A stretch of 64,000 nucleotides of DNA from GWE2-42-39 sp963662895 (GTDB lineage Bacteria; Bacteroidota; Bacteroidia; Bacteroidales; Prolixibacteraceae). Positions 36,402-45,681 of the stretch are shown one piece after another (within the stretch, counting starts at the first letter, position 1; the number at the start of each line of letters is the position of its first letter). The notes under the pieces were generated by a model. That model was given only the letters and a program-made list of their open reading frames with translations. It did no database searches and had not been told where the DNA came from. The position numbers were made by a program, and so were the translations under genes. The stretch is taken from assembly GCA_963662895.1 (NCBI GenBank), contig OY759981.1, forward strand, positions 744,001 to 808,000, written 5' to 3'.

Positions 36402-36718
36402 ACCAATTAAAGTCGTTAGTTAAGTTAATAGATCATGGTATGCAAATATCAGAATAATTTATAAATTCTTTATGCTTTCCCCAATGGCTGTTCAATCCTA
36501 ATCTGTATTGTACTTGCTATTATGCAGTAACAGCATTACTTGTAAGGCTCCGCATTTCCGCACAGACATACGCGGGAGTGAAACAGATGCTATGGGGCTT
36601 CATTTTGTGTCGCAGACAGTTTTTTAATGAAAAAATGTTCCCATAATAAATAAAGAGAGCTATTCCTTCATATGAAACAGCTCTCTTTATAATGAATGTT
36701 ATATCTATTGAGACACAA
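36402..36718. other. Intergenic stretch between nqrF and glycerate kinase
   Basis: About 317 AT-rich bases containing the nqr terminator at its right edge. A minus-strand 83-codon frame overlaps the end of nqrF and has no recognisable product. No RNA gene or repeat was seen; the glycerate kinase promoter is presumably here, but no good -7 box was found. Confidence 0.5.
36652..36688 (-). terminator. Terminator of the nqr operon
   Basis: Arms AAAGAGAGCT and AGCTCTCTTT flank a loop that contains a second short stem (TTCATATGAA). The hairpin lies about 30 bases beyond the nqrF stop codon and is followed on the minus strand by ATTTATTATG, a modest release tract. Confidence 0.8.
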
Positions 36719-37978
36719 TTAACTTCCGAAGTCGTCGTACAGTACGTTTTCGTCCGGGACCCCCAGGTCATACACCATTTTTTTCACGGCAGAGATCATC
36801 ATTGGAGGGCCACAGAGATAATAATTTATTTCTTCCGGTTCCTCGTGCTTACTCAGGTATTGGTCGTAAATTACCTGGTGGATAAAACCGGTTGGGCCTG
36901 TCCAGTTGTCTTCAGGTAACGGGTCAGACAATGCAAGATGGAAAGAGAAATTCGGAAAATTCTTTTCGATTTCACGGAACTGGTCGTAATAGAAAACTTC
37001 CCTCCACGAACGGGCTCCGTACCAGAATGTAACTCTTTTCTTTGTTTCTTTCACTGTGTGAAACAGATGATACAGATGAGAACGCATCGGGGCCATCCCG
37101 GCACCTCCGCCAATAAACATCATCTCGTTATCGTTGTCTTTCAGGAAAAATTCCCCGTAAGGGCCTGATACCATTATTTTATCTCCTGGTTTGCGGGAGA
37201 ATATATAAGAAGAACATACACCCGGGTTTACTTTTTGGAAACCACCGTTTACACGGTCAAACGGGGGTGTTGCAATGCGAATGTTCAGCATTACAATATT
37301 TCCTTCTGCAGGATGGTTCGCCATTGAATAAGCGCGGAAAGTTGGTTCCGGGTTTTTCATTTTCAGGTCGAACATTTTGAATTTTTCCCATTCAGGAACA
37401 AATTTCTCGTCAACGTCAATGTCTTTGAAGTCAACATCAACTTTGGGAACGTCAATCTGGATATAACCTCCCGATTTAAAGTTAAGGTTTTCTCCTTCGG
37501 GAAGTTTTACCACGAATTCTTTAATATAGGTAGCCACGTTATTGTTCGAAACCACTTCGCATTCCCATTTTTTCACTCCCAGAACCTCTTGCGGGATGTG
37601 AATTTCCATATCTTCTTTCACTTTTACCTGGCAGCCCAGACGCCAATGCTCGTTTTGTTGTTTCCGGGTGAAAAAACCGGTTTCCGTCGGAAGTATTGAA
37701 CCTCCTCCTTCCAGTACCTGGCAACGGCACATTCCGCAGGTCCCGCCACCGCCGCAGGCAGAAGGGAGTAATATTTTATTGTTACCCAGAGTTGAAAGGA
37801 GTGAACTTCCAGGGTCTACATCAAGCTCTTTGTACCCATCGTTGATGTTTATTTTCACCTTTCCTTTCGGGGTCAGTTTTTGCTTCGCGTACAGCAGGAT
37901 CGAAACCAATGCAATAATTACCAAAAGGAATACAAGTATACTGGTGATAACCACTGTTGTTTGAGTAGCTAATATCAT
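36719..37978 (-). CDS. nqrF: Na+-translocating NADH:quinone reductase subunit F
   Basis: The electron-input subunit, oxidising NADH. Residues 5-27 form the N-terminal membrane anchor. A 2Fe-2S ferredoxin domain carries SACGGGGTCGMCRCQV and the fourth cysteine in RLGCQV. A ferredoxin-reductase module follows, with the FAD motif RAYSMAN and the NADH motif GGGAGMAPMRSHL, ending in YLCGPPMMISAV and YDDFGS. At 419 residues it matches the family. It is the last gene of the six-gene operon, which couples NADH oxidation to sodium export in the cytoplasmic membrane. Confidence 0.97.
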   Translation of the reverse strand: MILATQTTVVITSILVFLLVIIALVSILLYAKQKLTPKGKVKININDGYKELDVDPGSSLLSTLGNNKILLPSACGGGGTCGMCRCQVLEGGGSILPTETGFFTRKQQNEHWRLGCQVKVKEDMEIHIPQEVLGVKKWECEVVSNNNVATYIKEFVVKLPEGENLNFKSGGYIQIDVPKVDVDFKDIDVDEKFVPEWEKFKMFDLKMKNPEPTFRAYSMANHPAEGNIVMLNIRIATPPFDRVNGGFQKVNPGVCSSYIFSRKPGDKIMVSGPYGEFFLKDNDNEMMFIGGGAGMAPMRSHLYHLFHTVKETKKRVTFWYGARSWREVFYYDQFREIEKNFPNFSFHLALSDPLPEDNWTGPTGFIHQVIYDQYLSKHEEPEEINYYLCGPPMMISAVKKMVYDLGVPDENVLYDDFGS

Positions 37979-38003
37979 TGTTATTCTCCGTTTTTAATTT
38001 CTA

Positions 38004-38621
38004 CTATAATTTGATTCCCATAAATCCCATAAAAGCCAATCCCATCAAGCCTGTAACAATAAAGGTGATCCCCAGGCCACGCAACGGTGCAGGAACCTGT
38101 GAGTATTGGATTTTTTCACGGATAGCAGCAATACCGATAATTGCAAGGAACCAACCAAGCCCGGACCCAAGTCCGTAAGTAGTCGCCTCTGCAATATTGT
38201 TAAAGGCTTTTTGCTGCATAAACAACGAACCGCCAAGTATTGCACAGTTTACAGCAATCAAAGGAAGAAATATCCCCAGTTGGTTATAAAGAACCGGGGC
38301 AATTTTTTCAACCACCATTTCAACCAGTTGTACCATTGATGCAATGACCGCAATGAACATGATGAAACTCAGAAAACTCAGGTCTACATCGGCAAAACCT
38401 TCGCCCAACCAACTCAATGCCCCTTCTTTCAGGATGTAATTTTCGAGAAGATAATCGACAGGCAAAGTGATACCCAACACGAAGACAACGGCAATACCTA
38501 AACCCGTAGCGGTTTTTACCGATTTCGAAACGGCAAGGTATGAACACATTCCCAGGAAATATGCAAATACCATGTTTTCGATGAAGATTGACTTGACAAA
38601 TATATTGATCAGATTTTCCAT
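38004..38621 (-). CDS. nqrE: Na+-translocating NADH:quinone reductase subunit E
   Basis: A 205-residue membrane subunit with six predicted helices. Family blocks include FVKSIFIENMVFAYFLGMCS, the LPVDYLLENYILKEGALSW region, and IFLPLIAVNCAILGGSLFM with the Cys that helps ligate the membrane-embedded iron centre shared with NqrD. It is homologous to NqrD/RnfA. It lies 25 bp upstream of nqrF and 26 bp downstream of nqrD in the operon. Confidence 0.97.
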   Translation of the reverse strand: MENLINIFVKSIFIENMVFAYFLGMCSYLAVSKSVKTATGLGIAVVFVLGITLPVDYLLENYILKEGALSWLGEGFADVDLSFLSFIMFIAVIASMVQLVEMVVEKIAPVLYNQLGIFLPLIAVNCAILGGSLFMQQKAFNNIAEATTYGLGSGLGWFLAIIGIAAIREKIQYSQVPAPLRGLGITFIVTGLMGLAFMGFMGIKL

Positions 38622-38647
38622 ATCCTTTTTCAGTTTTTTGTTAGCGA

Positions 38648-39292
38648 TTAATCTTCAATCAGTTTACGGTTACGGCTTCGTTGTACCCAGATAATCACAC
38701 CGACAACGATCAAGGCCATGGGAGGTAAAATCATCATTCCGTTATTGGAATAAAAACCACCATTGGCAATGTACCAGCTTTCAGGAATAATTTTGAATCC
38801 GTAAATACTGCCTGATCCTAATAACTCGCGAAAGAGAGCTACAATTACCAGGATTGTACCATAACCTGCGCCGTTGCCTATCCCGTCGAGAAAGGAAGGC
38901 CATGGTTTGTTCCCCAGGGCAAAAGCTTCGAGGCGCCCCATCAAAATACAGTTGGTGATGATCAGACCAACGAAAACAGATAATTGCTTACTTACATCGT
39001 AAACAAAGGCTTTCAATATTTGGTCAACCAGAATTACCAGGGCAGCAACAACAACCAGTTGTACAATGATACGTATCCGGTTGGGAATTGTATTTCGAAG
39101 CAGCGAAATAATAACGTTTGCAAAAGCCAGGACTGCAGTAACCGAGATAGCCATTACAATGGCCGGTTTCAATTGGGCGGTTACCGCAAGTGCTGAGCAA
39201 ATACCCAATACCTGAACGGTAATCGGATTTTTGCTGTTGATGGGGTCACCCAGCAGTTTTAAATTTGTCTTTGAAAATAACGGCTCACTCAT
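38648..39292 (-). CDS. nqrD: Na+-translocating NADH:quinone reductase subunit D
   Basis: A 214-residue membrane subunit with six helices, paired with NqrE around an intramembrane iron site. Recognisable blocks are NPITVQVLGICSALAVTAQL, near the N-terminus and containing the conserved Cys, then IITNCILMGRLEAFAL with the second conserved Cys, and GYGTILVIVALFRELLGSG. Length and topology are standard. It starts 6 bp after the nqrC stop, consistent with tight coupling. Confidence 0.97.
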   Translation of the reverse strand: MSEPLFSKTNLKLLGDPINSKNPITVQVLGICSALAVTAQLKPAIVMAISVTAVLAFANVIISLLRNTIPNRIRIIVQLVVVAALVILVDQILKAFVYDVSKQLSVFVGLIITNCILMGRLEAFALGNKPWPSFLDGIGNGAGYGTILVIVALFRELLGSGSIYGFKIIPESWYIANGGFYSNNGMMILPPMALIVVGVIIWVQRSRNRKLIED

Positions 39293-39298
39293 TTCCTT

Positions 39299-39997
39299 CT
39301 ATTTTTTCGATTCCAAGAATGTTTTATATGTACGTAGATCGTCGGACAACATTTTTTGCAGTCCTTTACTGGTGATCGTACCCCCGGAGATAGCATCAAC
39401 TTTGTGTTCAACCGGGGCTGTTTCGTTCGATTTTGCAACAGTGATGGAAGTAAGATTTCCCTGTTCATCAAAGATTTTCTTGCCGGCAAATTGTTCTTGA
39501 AAACCGTGTGTTGCAATTTCGGCCCCTAACCCGGGAGTTTCCCCTTCGTGGTCGAATGTTGCCCCATAAACGGTATTCATATCACTATTAAGCGAGATAT
39601 ACCCCCAAATAGGTCCCCATAATCCGGTTCCGTATACAGGAAAAATGTATTTTACCGTTCCATCAATTTCACATTCGAAAACCGGGAGCAAACGTTCATT
39701 AACATCAGTTTTTGCCCGTTCTTTCTTTAGGTCAACATTAAACGCATCACCTTCAACAGTTTCTCCTTTCGCGTTTACTATATACGCGTTTACTATCTTT
39801 TCAGCATAAATTTTTTCGGCACTGGCAGCATCAGCTGCGATATTTACCGAAGCAAGTATGTTCTGTTTTTTTTCTATTTCAATATTTTTCTTCTGAAATG
39901 GTTTTAAGCTGATCGCGGTTATCGAAAGGATTGCTGCAACAGCGATTACCATTACCGAAGCATATATGAAAGTATAAACATTACCGTTCCTGTCCAT
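39299..39997 (-). CDS. nqrC: Na+-translocating NADH:quinone reductase subunit C
   Basis: A 232-residue subunit with one N-terminal membrane helix (about 8-30) and a periplasmic FMN-binding domain. The flavin is normally attached to the threonine of a SGAT motif; here the matching stretch is DAISGGTITSKG, so alanine is replaced by glycine while the acceptor Thr remains. Other family blocks are PVYGTGLWGPIWGYISL and THGFQEQFAGKKIF. Attachment needs an ApbE flavin transferase, which is not in the window. It lies in the operon between nqrB and nqrD. Confidence 0.96.
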   Translation of the reverse strand: MDRNGNVYTFIYASVMVIAVAAILSITAISLKPFQKKNIEIEKKQNILASVNIAADAASAEKIYAEKIVNAYIVNAKGETVEGDAFNVDLKKERAKTDVNERLLPVFECEIDGTVKYIFPVYGTGLWGPIWGYISLNSDMNTVYGATFDHEGETPGLGAEIATHGFQEQFAGKKIFDEQGNLTSITVAKSNETAPVEHKVDAISGGTITSKGLQKMLSDDLRTYKTFLESKK

Positions 39998-40015
39998 TTT
40001 ATCTGTATTTATCGG

Positions 40016-41173
40016 TTATGCACTTACTTTAGCGCGTTTTAAACGACGACTGATATTTCCCTGAACCACGTAATGGTCGATCAGTGGTGCAAAGGTATTC
40101 ATCAGCAGGATGGCCAGCATCATTCCTTCCGGGTACGCAGGATTAACTACGCGAATAAGAATTGCCAGCAAACCAATCAGGAACCCGTAAATCCATTTTC
40201 CTGTCTCGGTTTGTGCCGCAGATACCGGATCGGTTGCCATGAACACGGTACCGAAGGCAAATCCTCCAATAATCAGGTGTTGCCAGAATGGAAGTGCCAT
40301 GTAGGCATTGTCTCCTGCAAAAATATTCAGCAGTATACCCATAAACAGTCCACCGGCAACTGTCGAAACCATAATTTTCCAGCTTCCTATCCCGGTAACG
40401 AGTAATATAACTGCACCAATTAAAATTGCCAGTGTCGATGTTTCCCCTATTGAACCGGGAATCAGCCCGATGAACGAGTGCCACACATCAATGTTTACAT
40501 GGCCTGCGGCAACCTGGGCCATAGGGGTTGCACCGGTAAAGCTGTCAACAGCCTGTTGCCCGCCAAGCCTCACCCAAACAGCATCGCCCGACATTTTTGC
40601 CGGATACGCAAAAAACAGGAATGCCCTGGCTACCAATGCCGGATTCCAGATATTCATGCCTGTTCCTCCAAAAACTTCTTTCCCGAAGATAACGGCAAAT
40701 GCTGTTGCAACGGCAATCATCCACAGAGGAGTATTAATTGGCATAACCAGCGGGATCAGCATACCTGAAACAAGGAACCCTTCCTGAATTTCATGTCCAC
40801 GGATCTGGGCGAAGACAAATTCAATTCCCAATCCCACGACGTACGAAACAACAATGATGGGCAACACCCTTAAGAATCCGTAAAAAAAGATATGGAAAAA
40901 ACCGACCGTTGTCAATTCACCAATAGCGCTAAAATGTTGGTATCCGGTGTTGTACATGCCAAATAACAAGGCGGGTACTAATGCCAAAACCACTATTGTC
41001 ATAGTACGTTTCAAATCGATATAATCGTGAATATGCGTACCTGTTTTTGCCGTGGTTTTGGGCGTAAACATAAATGTAAAGAACCCATCGTGAACAGACT
41101 GCAGCCAATGGTATTTAGCTCCCTTTTGAACGAATGGTTTTGTTTTTTCAAAAAAGTCTTTTATGAATTTCAT
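40016..41173 (-). CDS. nqrB: Na+-translocating NADH:quinone reductase subunit B
   Basis: A 385-residue membrane subunit with about ten helices, carrying covalent FMN and riboflavin and forming part of the sodium path. The flavinylation motif is visible as DSFTGATPMAQ. Other landmarks are KGAKYHWLQSVHDGFFTFMF at the N-terminus, VFGGTGMNIWNPALVARAFL, FATDPVSAAQTETG-like text (here MATDPVSAAQTETG) and AYPEGMMLAILLMNTFAPL. Length matches the family. It starts about 20 bp after nqrA ends. Confidence 0.97.
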   Translation of the reverse strand: MKFIKDFFEKTKPFVQKGAKYHWLQSVHDGFFTFMFTPKTTAKTGTHIHDYIDLKRTMTIVVLALVPALLFGMYNTGYQHFSAIGELTTVGFFHIFFYGFLRVLPIIVVSYVVGLGIEFVFAQIRGHEIQEGFLVSGMLIPLVMPINTPLWMIAVATAFAVIFGKEVFGGTGMNIWNPALVARAFLFFAYPAKMSGDAVWVRLGGQQAVDSFTGATPMAQVAAGHVNIDVWHSFIGLIPGSIGETSTLAILIGAVILLVTGIGSWKIMVSTVAGGLFMGILLNIFAGDNAYMALPFWQHLIIGGFAFGTVFMATDPVSAAQTETGKWIYGFLIGLLAILIRVVNPAYPEGMMLAILLMNTFAPLIDHYVVQGNISRRLKRAKVSA

Positions 41174-41193
41174 AATATATGTTCAGCAAATTG

Positions 41194-42543
41194 TTAACCC
41201 AATTCTTTTATCATGGTATTGATTCCCTGACGAAGTATTTTTTGAACCTCAATTTTTGAAGTGCAAACATATTCGCAAAGAGCAAAATCTTCTTCAATAA
41301 CTTCGTAGATACCGAGTTGTTCCATTTTGTCAATGTCATTAGCCAAGATGGATTTCAGCAGATACACCGGGAGAATGTCCATAGGGAGATATTTTTCATA
41401 TTGTCCTGACAAGACAAAAGCCCTTTCACTTCCGTGCATATTGGCATTGATGACATATTCTTTTTTGGGGAATAATTTAGAGATATACGTTTTGCTGGCG
41501 CTGAATTTTCCGAGACCAGGATCAGCCCAGCCCATGAATTCATATTCGTCTCCTTCGGGAATCACGGTTATCTGGTCGTGGAAGAAACCTAAATAGTTGT
41601 CGGCTGTTACTTTGGTGCCGGTTAAAACATTACCCGAAATAATCCGCTCGTTCGTTTTCTGTTTGGTTTTTCCGTTCACCAATGACGGAATGCCTGCGCC
41701 GAGAATAGTTTTCAGATACCTGGGCGATTTTACCTCGCTTCCGCTTAAAACAATGGTTTTTGAAAAATCAACTTTCCCTGTTTCGAACAAACGGCCAATG
41801 AAAACTACTTCCTGCGGTTTGATCGTCCAGGCAAGGTCTCCTTTATTTAAGGATGAAATATGATGGATTTGAATACCCACATTCCCGGCCGGGTGTGGTC
41901 CCGCAAACTGAACTGTTTCAACATTTTTAATATTTGCGAATATACTTGTACCACCTGCAGGCAACCCGAGATAAATTTTTCCATTGGTTAGTTTTGCCAG
42001 TGCATTGATCCCCGTTTGGAATGAAGCAATTTCATTTTTTAATATGAAATCATAATCAGGTGCAAGCGGGGCCGTATCAAAACACGAGATAAAAATGTTC
42101 CCGGGAGTATCGGCTGGTTTTGCGAACACCCCGTACGGACGTTGTTTGATGAACGGCCACATGCCACTGCTCAGCAACTGCTCTTTGATCCCGGCAACTG
42201 AAAGCGATTGAGGATCGGCTTTTTTAAATGTTGCAGAATCGCCCTTGCCATCGGCTTCCACAATAACTTCCAGTATTTTTCTGCGTTCGCCCCGGTTCAC
42301 CGCAACCACTTTGCCACTCACCGGAGATGTAAACAGAATTTCAGGGTTGTATTTGTCGAAGAACAATGGTTCACCGGCCTTAACCTCCTGATCAACTTTT
42401 ATTGTCAGCTTCGGTACAAGGCCTGGAAAATCGGCTGGTTTCAGGGCATACCTGGCTGAACTTCCCGCGTTTTCAAGAACCTTCTCAGCCACCCCTTTCA
42501 ACCGAATATTTAATCCACGTTTTAAATTGATAACCTTTGACAT
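41194..42543 (-). CDS. nqrA: Na+-translocating NADH:quinone reductase subunit A
   Basis: The cytoplasmic, quinone-associated subunit at the head of the operon; 449 residues as expected. Family text includes KRGLNIRLKGVAEK at the N-terminus, KVDQEVKAGEPLFFDKYNPE (a barrel-sandwich segment), FTSPVSGKVVAVNRGERRK, MWPFIKQRPYGVFAKP, HPAGNVGIQIHHI and a C-terminal LCEYVCTSKIEVQ. It is preceded by a good Bacteroidota-type promoter. The operon order A-B-C-D-E-F is canonical. Confidence 0.97.
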   Translation of the reverse strand: MSKVINLKRGLNIRLKGVAEKVLENAGSSARYALKPADFPGLVPKLTIKVDQEVKAGEPLFFDKYNPEILFTSPVSGKVVAVNRGERRKILEVIVEADGKGDSATFKKADPQSLSVAGIKEQLLSSGMWPFIKQRPYGVFAKPADTPGNIFISCFDTAPLAPDYDFILKNEIASFQTGINALAKLTNGKIYLGLPAGGTSIFANIKNVETVQFAGPHPAGNVGIQIHHISSLNKGDLAWTIKPQEVVFIGRLFETGKVDFSKTIVLSGSEVKSPRYLKTILGAGIPSLVNGKTKQKTNERIISGNVLTGTKVTADNYLGFFHDQITVIPEGDEYEFMGWADPGLGKFSASKTYISKLFPKKEYVINANMHGSERAFVLSGQYEKYLPMDILPVYLLKSILANDIDKMEQLGIYEVIEEDFALCEYVCTSKIEVQKILRQGINTMIKELG

Positions 42544-42574
42544 TGTATTCCCTTGTATTTGTATTTTAGGTTGG

Positions 42575-42606
42575 CAAAAGTAAAGATTTTAATAAGTTTT
42601 TACAAT
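42575..42606 (-). promoter_or_regulatory. Predicted promoter of the nqr operon
   Basis: On the minus strand, ATTG (-33 element), 20 bases and then TACTTTTG (-7 element) match the Bacteroidota housekeeping consensus TTG-N19-21-TAnnTTTG. The start site would fall about 25 bases before the nqrA ATG. Confidence 0.7.
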
Positions 42607-42735
42607 CTTTGCCCCTCAAACTCACACGAGGTAAAATATTTAAAAACATTAACCCGTTAACAGTTTTGCACGATTGCTGGCAGAGAAGATTTATTTTTAA
42701 GTATTTTCCCATTTTTTGTAAAAAATAGTTCCAAT

Positions 42736-44025
42736 ATGAGGGTAAAAGAGACACTATTTTTAGCTGTTTGTCACGTTATCATTTCGTTAATTTCTTTTGC
42801 AGGCGAAAAAAACGACAACAAGTATTATTATCAGAATGCCGTTTATCGCGAAGAAATTAAAAGCGTGCAATTATATCCTGACGGCAATAAACTCTCGAAC
42901 CCGGTAATCGAATTGAACGGAGATGTACAACTGATTCTGAAATTCGATGATTTATCAGGGGCTGTAAAAGATTATTCATATACCATTGTTCACTGCGATG
43001 CCGGCTGGAACGAGTCGTTTATCATGCAAAACGAATACCTCGATGGCTTTCCCGACAACCCGATAAACGATTATGCATTTTCATTGAATACTACAGTAAC
43101 GTATGTTAATTACCGGCTGATGATTCCTAATGAAGATGTAAAATTGAATTATTCAGGAAATTACGCGGTCGTTGTTTTCGAGGATAACGACAAAGAGAAA
43201 CTGGTTCTGATCCGTCGTTTTCATGTAATCGAACCTTTAGCAAGGGTCGAGGGCAGGGTAAAAAAGGCAACTTTCGATCCGTTTAAAGGAGAAAACCAGG
43301 AAGTCGACTTTGATATTTACACCGAAAGCCTGCGGATACAAGACCCGCATCAGGAAATAAAAGTAGTGCTTACTCAAAACAGGCGCTGGGATAATGCCAT
43401 CCGCGACTTGAAGCCTCTTTTTATCAGGAATGAGATGCTGAGCTACGATTACAACAAGGAAAATGTGTTCCCTGGCGGAAACGAATTCCGGTGGTTTGAC
43501 ATCCGTACCAACCGTTATCCTGGCGATAATATCGAATCCGTCAAATTTCACCGTCCGTATTACCATGCTACCTTAGTGACTGATGAAGTCCGCAGCAATA
43601 AAAAATATTTTTACAACAAAGAGATGAATGGCAATTATGTGATAGAAAGCCGGGACCAGGTACAGGATTTTGATACGGAATGTGATTATATCTTTGTACA
43701 TTTCACGCTGCCCCTGCCGGTACAACTGGTAGGAGGCAGTGTAAACGTGTTTGGTGCGCTCACCGACTGGAATGCCAATAAAAGTAACGAGATGAGTTGG
43801 AATGCGCAAACTGCGGCCTATGAATTAACCCTCTTGCTGAAACAGGGATATTACAATTATCAGTATGTATATGTCCCCACAGGTTCGGCAGTTGCCGATG
43901 CCACCAATATTGAAGGCAGTTTCTACGAAACAGAAAACGATTACCAGATATTTGTTTATTACAAAGAAATGGGTGGTCGTTACGACCGGCTGGTCGGTTT
44001 CCGGCAGTTAAATTCAAGGAATTAA
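42736..44025 (+). CDS. Type IX secretion system plug-like protein (DUF5103)
   Basis: A 429-residue exported protein with a signal peptide ending near residue 22 (SLISFAG). Typical family text is IKSVQLYPDGNKLSNPVIEL, YTIVHCDAGWNES, GNYAVVVFEDNDKEKLVLIR and PLPVQLVGGSVNVFGALTDW, with a beta-rich C-terminal carbohydrate-binding-like domain. Related proteins occlude the SprA translocon of the type IX secretion system, and the family was formerly called DUF5103. No other T9SS gene is in the window, as is usual because the components are scattered. It is divergent from nqrA and followed by rimM. Confidence 0.85.
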   Translation: MRVKETLFLAVCHVIISLISFAGEKNDNKYYYQNAVYREEIKSVQLYPDGNKLSNPVIELNGDVQLILKFDDLSGAVKDYSYTIVHCDAGWNESFIMQNEYLDGFPDNPINDYAFSLNTTVTYVNYRLMIPNEDVKLNYSGNYAVVVFEDNDKEKLVLIRRFHVIEPLARVEGRVKKATFDPFKGENQEVDFDIYTESLRIQDPHQEIKVVLTQNRRWDNAIRDLKPLFIRNEMLSYDYNKENVFPGGNEFRWFDIRTNRYPGDNIESVKFHRPYYHATLVTDEVRSNKKYFYNKEMNGNYVIESRDQVQDFDTECDYIFVHFTLPLPVQLVGGSVNVFGALTDWNANKSNEMSWNAQTAAYELTLLLKQGYYNYQYVYVPTGSAVADATNIEGSFYETENDYQIFVYYKEMGGRYDRLVGFRQLNSRN

Positions 44026-44080
44026 ATTTGGCTATTTTATTCTTTAAAAATCTGTATCATTTTATTTGAAAGAGTCACCA

Positions 44081-44614
44081 ATGGAAACAATACCTAAAAA
44101 TGAATGTACTAAAATTGGTTTTATTCAGAAACCACATGGAATTAATGGAGAGCTTATTATCAAGTTCGACGAACAGTATTACGAAACTCTTGAAGAATCG
44201 AAAACTTTATTTTTGGACACAGAAGGGTTATTGGTGCCTTTTTTTATAGAAGATTTACGCTTTAGAACAGGAGAATCTGCAATTATAAAACTGGAGTGGA
44301 CCGGGGATGAGGAGCAGGCCCAAGAACTTTCAGGGCTTTCTGTCTTTGTAAAAAATGAGCAGATCCGGGTTGATGGCTCTGCTTTTAATATTCGGATGCT
44401 GGAAGGGTTTATGTTAATTGATCAATGCAGAAATCAAATCGGCAAGATAAATGCCGTTCGTGATTTTTCAGGGAATATTGTCCTGGAAGTAAATTACCTG
44501 GGAAAAGATACTATAATTCCGTTTAATGAAGATTTACTGATTGATTTCGACATTCATAATAAGACCATCATTCTCGATCTTCCCGAGGGTATACTTGATT
44601 TAGATGAAGAATAA
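44081..44614 (+). CDS. rimM: RimM, 16S rRNA processing protein
   Basis: A 177-residue ribosome maturation factor that binds ribosomal protein S19 during assembly of the 30S head. The RimM N-terminal barrel reads KIGFIQKPHGINGELIIKFD, the linker contains KLEWTGDEEQAQELSGLSVF, and the PRC-barrel C-terminal domain reads RMLEGFMLIDQ, IVLEVNYLGKDTIIPFNED and HNKTIILDLPEGILDL. The ATG opening METIPKNE was chosen over an upstream TTG. It is not beside trmD or rpsP here, unlike in many bacteria, but follows the T9SS plug gene. Confidence 0.9.
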   Translation: METIPKNECTKIGFIQKPHGINGELIIKFDEQYYETLEESKTLFLDTEGLLVPFFIEDLRFRTGESAIIKLEWTGDEEQAQELSGLSVFVKNEQIRVDGSAFNIRMLEGFMLIDQCRNQIGKINAVRDFSGNIVLEVNYLGKDTIIPFNEDLLIDFDIHNKTIILDLPEGILDLDEE

Positions 44615-44619
44615 TTTAT

Positions 44620-44772
44620 TTCTACTTTGACAGCTTCTTTCAAAATCGAAAAATCCATCCGTTTTACCCTAAACCCCAAGGGGAACCGGATCGATTTTTC
44701 TGATTTCTCCCCTTGGGGTCGGGGTATAAAATCAGAAAAATTGGTCTTCATTCTAAATCTGTCAAAGTAGAA
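44620..44772. repeat. 153-bp nested inverted-repeat element after rimM
   Basis: The outer ends TTCTACTTTGACAG and CTGTCAAAGTAGAA are perfect 14-base inverted repeats. Inside them ACCCCAAGGGGA and TCCCCTTGGGGT form a second, GC-rich pair around an AT-rich centre. Size and perfect ends suggest a non-autonomous mobile element or a structured RNA. It starts just beyond the rimM stop codon and could act as its terminator. Confidence 0.8.
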
Positions 44773-44901
44773 TTATATTGCTGAAAATCAGGCTCTGTGT
44801 CGGAGTCGCCTGAAAAAAATAGTTTTTTTTGTAACATCTGAACAATTTCAGGCGTCTTAATTAAGTTATTCACATTATTCAGAATAAAAACAATAAAATT
44901 T

Positions 44902-45624
44902 ATGACCATGAAAACCGTATTCGTATCGCTGGCCATCCTTTTAGTGTGTATATTGCCTGGGGAAAAAGTGTTTGCAGACGAGCAGGAACGTGAACTTGAA
45001 GCCTTTTCCGAAATTGCTTTACGGGTTTCTGCAAATGTGTATCTGGAACAGGGAGATAAGCAGCATGTGGAGATTGTCGCCAAAGAGTCAACGCTTGAAG
45101 AATTAATTACCGAAGTAAAGGACCGGAAACTAATCATTCGTTTCCCCAGGAAAAATTATCTATGGAAAAATTTTGATTACGGAAAGATCACCATATATAT
45201 TACTGTTCCGGAAATTGAAGCTTTGAACGTTTCCGGGTCAGGAGATATCATTGCCGAAGATGAGATTAATGCACGCATTTTGGATTTAGCAGTAAGTGGA
45301 AGTGGAGATATTAGACTATCAGAACTAAAATCGGACAGGGTGAAAGTTACCATTTCCGGTTCGGGTGATATAATGATAAAAGGGAATGGAAAGGATACTG
45401 CAACCGATTTTTCTGCAACAGTTTCAGGAAGCGGGAACCTGAAGGCAATTGATTTCCCTGCTGAAGATGTTGTTGTGAAAGTTTCAGGTTCAGGCAATTG
45501 TGCAGTTTATGCTAAAAGCAATTTAACGATTAAAGTTGTAGGCTCCGGAGATGTAACTTACAAAGGTAACCCTCTGGTTGATAAAACAGTGGTTGGTTCC
45601 GGTTCAGTTCGTGATATAGATTAA
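44902..45624 (+). CDS. Exported DUF2807 (head GIN domain) repeat protein
   Basis: A 240-residue secreted protein with a signal peptide (MKTVFVSLAILLVCILPGEK). The mature part is a beta-helix-like fold built on the recurring motif (V/I)SGSGD or VGSGD, seen at least seven times (NVSGSGDI, AVSGSGDI, TISGSGDI, TVSGSGNL, KVSGSGNC, KVVGSGDV, TVVGSGSV). The family is common in Bacteroidota, with no assigned function; an envelope-associated or adhesive role is guessed. An ATG two codons downstream is an alternative start. A clear terminator follows. Confidence 0.85.
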   Translation: MTMKTVFVSLAILLVCILPGEKVFADEQERELEAFSEIALRVSANVYLEQGDKQHVEIVAKESTLEELITEVKDRKLIIRFPRKNYLWKNFDYGKITIYITVPEIEALNVSGSGDIIAEDEINARILDLAVSGSGDIRLSELKSDRVKVTISGSGDIMIKGNGKDTATDFSATVSGSGNLKAIDFPAEDVVVKVSGSGNCAVYAKSNLTIKVVGSGDVTYKGNPLVDKTVVGSGSVRDID

Positions 45625-45651
45625 GGTTCTATATATAAAGCTACAGAATGG

Positions 45652-45680
45652 AAAGATGGCATTCCCCCTATGTCATCTTT
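45652..45680 (+). terminator. Terminator of the DUF2807 gene
   Basis: Arms AAAGATGGCAT and ATGTCATCTTT (one mismatch) with a CCCC-rich loop are followed by TTTATTTT. It lies 28 bases beyond the stop codon and may also serve the convergent TsaC-type gene. Confidence 0.8.
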
Positions 45681-45681
45681 T

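Noticed and set aside
36520..36771. An 83-codon minus-strand frame overlapping nqrF and its terminator
   Set aside because: It spans the nqr terminator hairpin, overlaps a secure gene in another frame and shows no motif.
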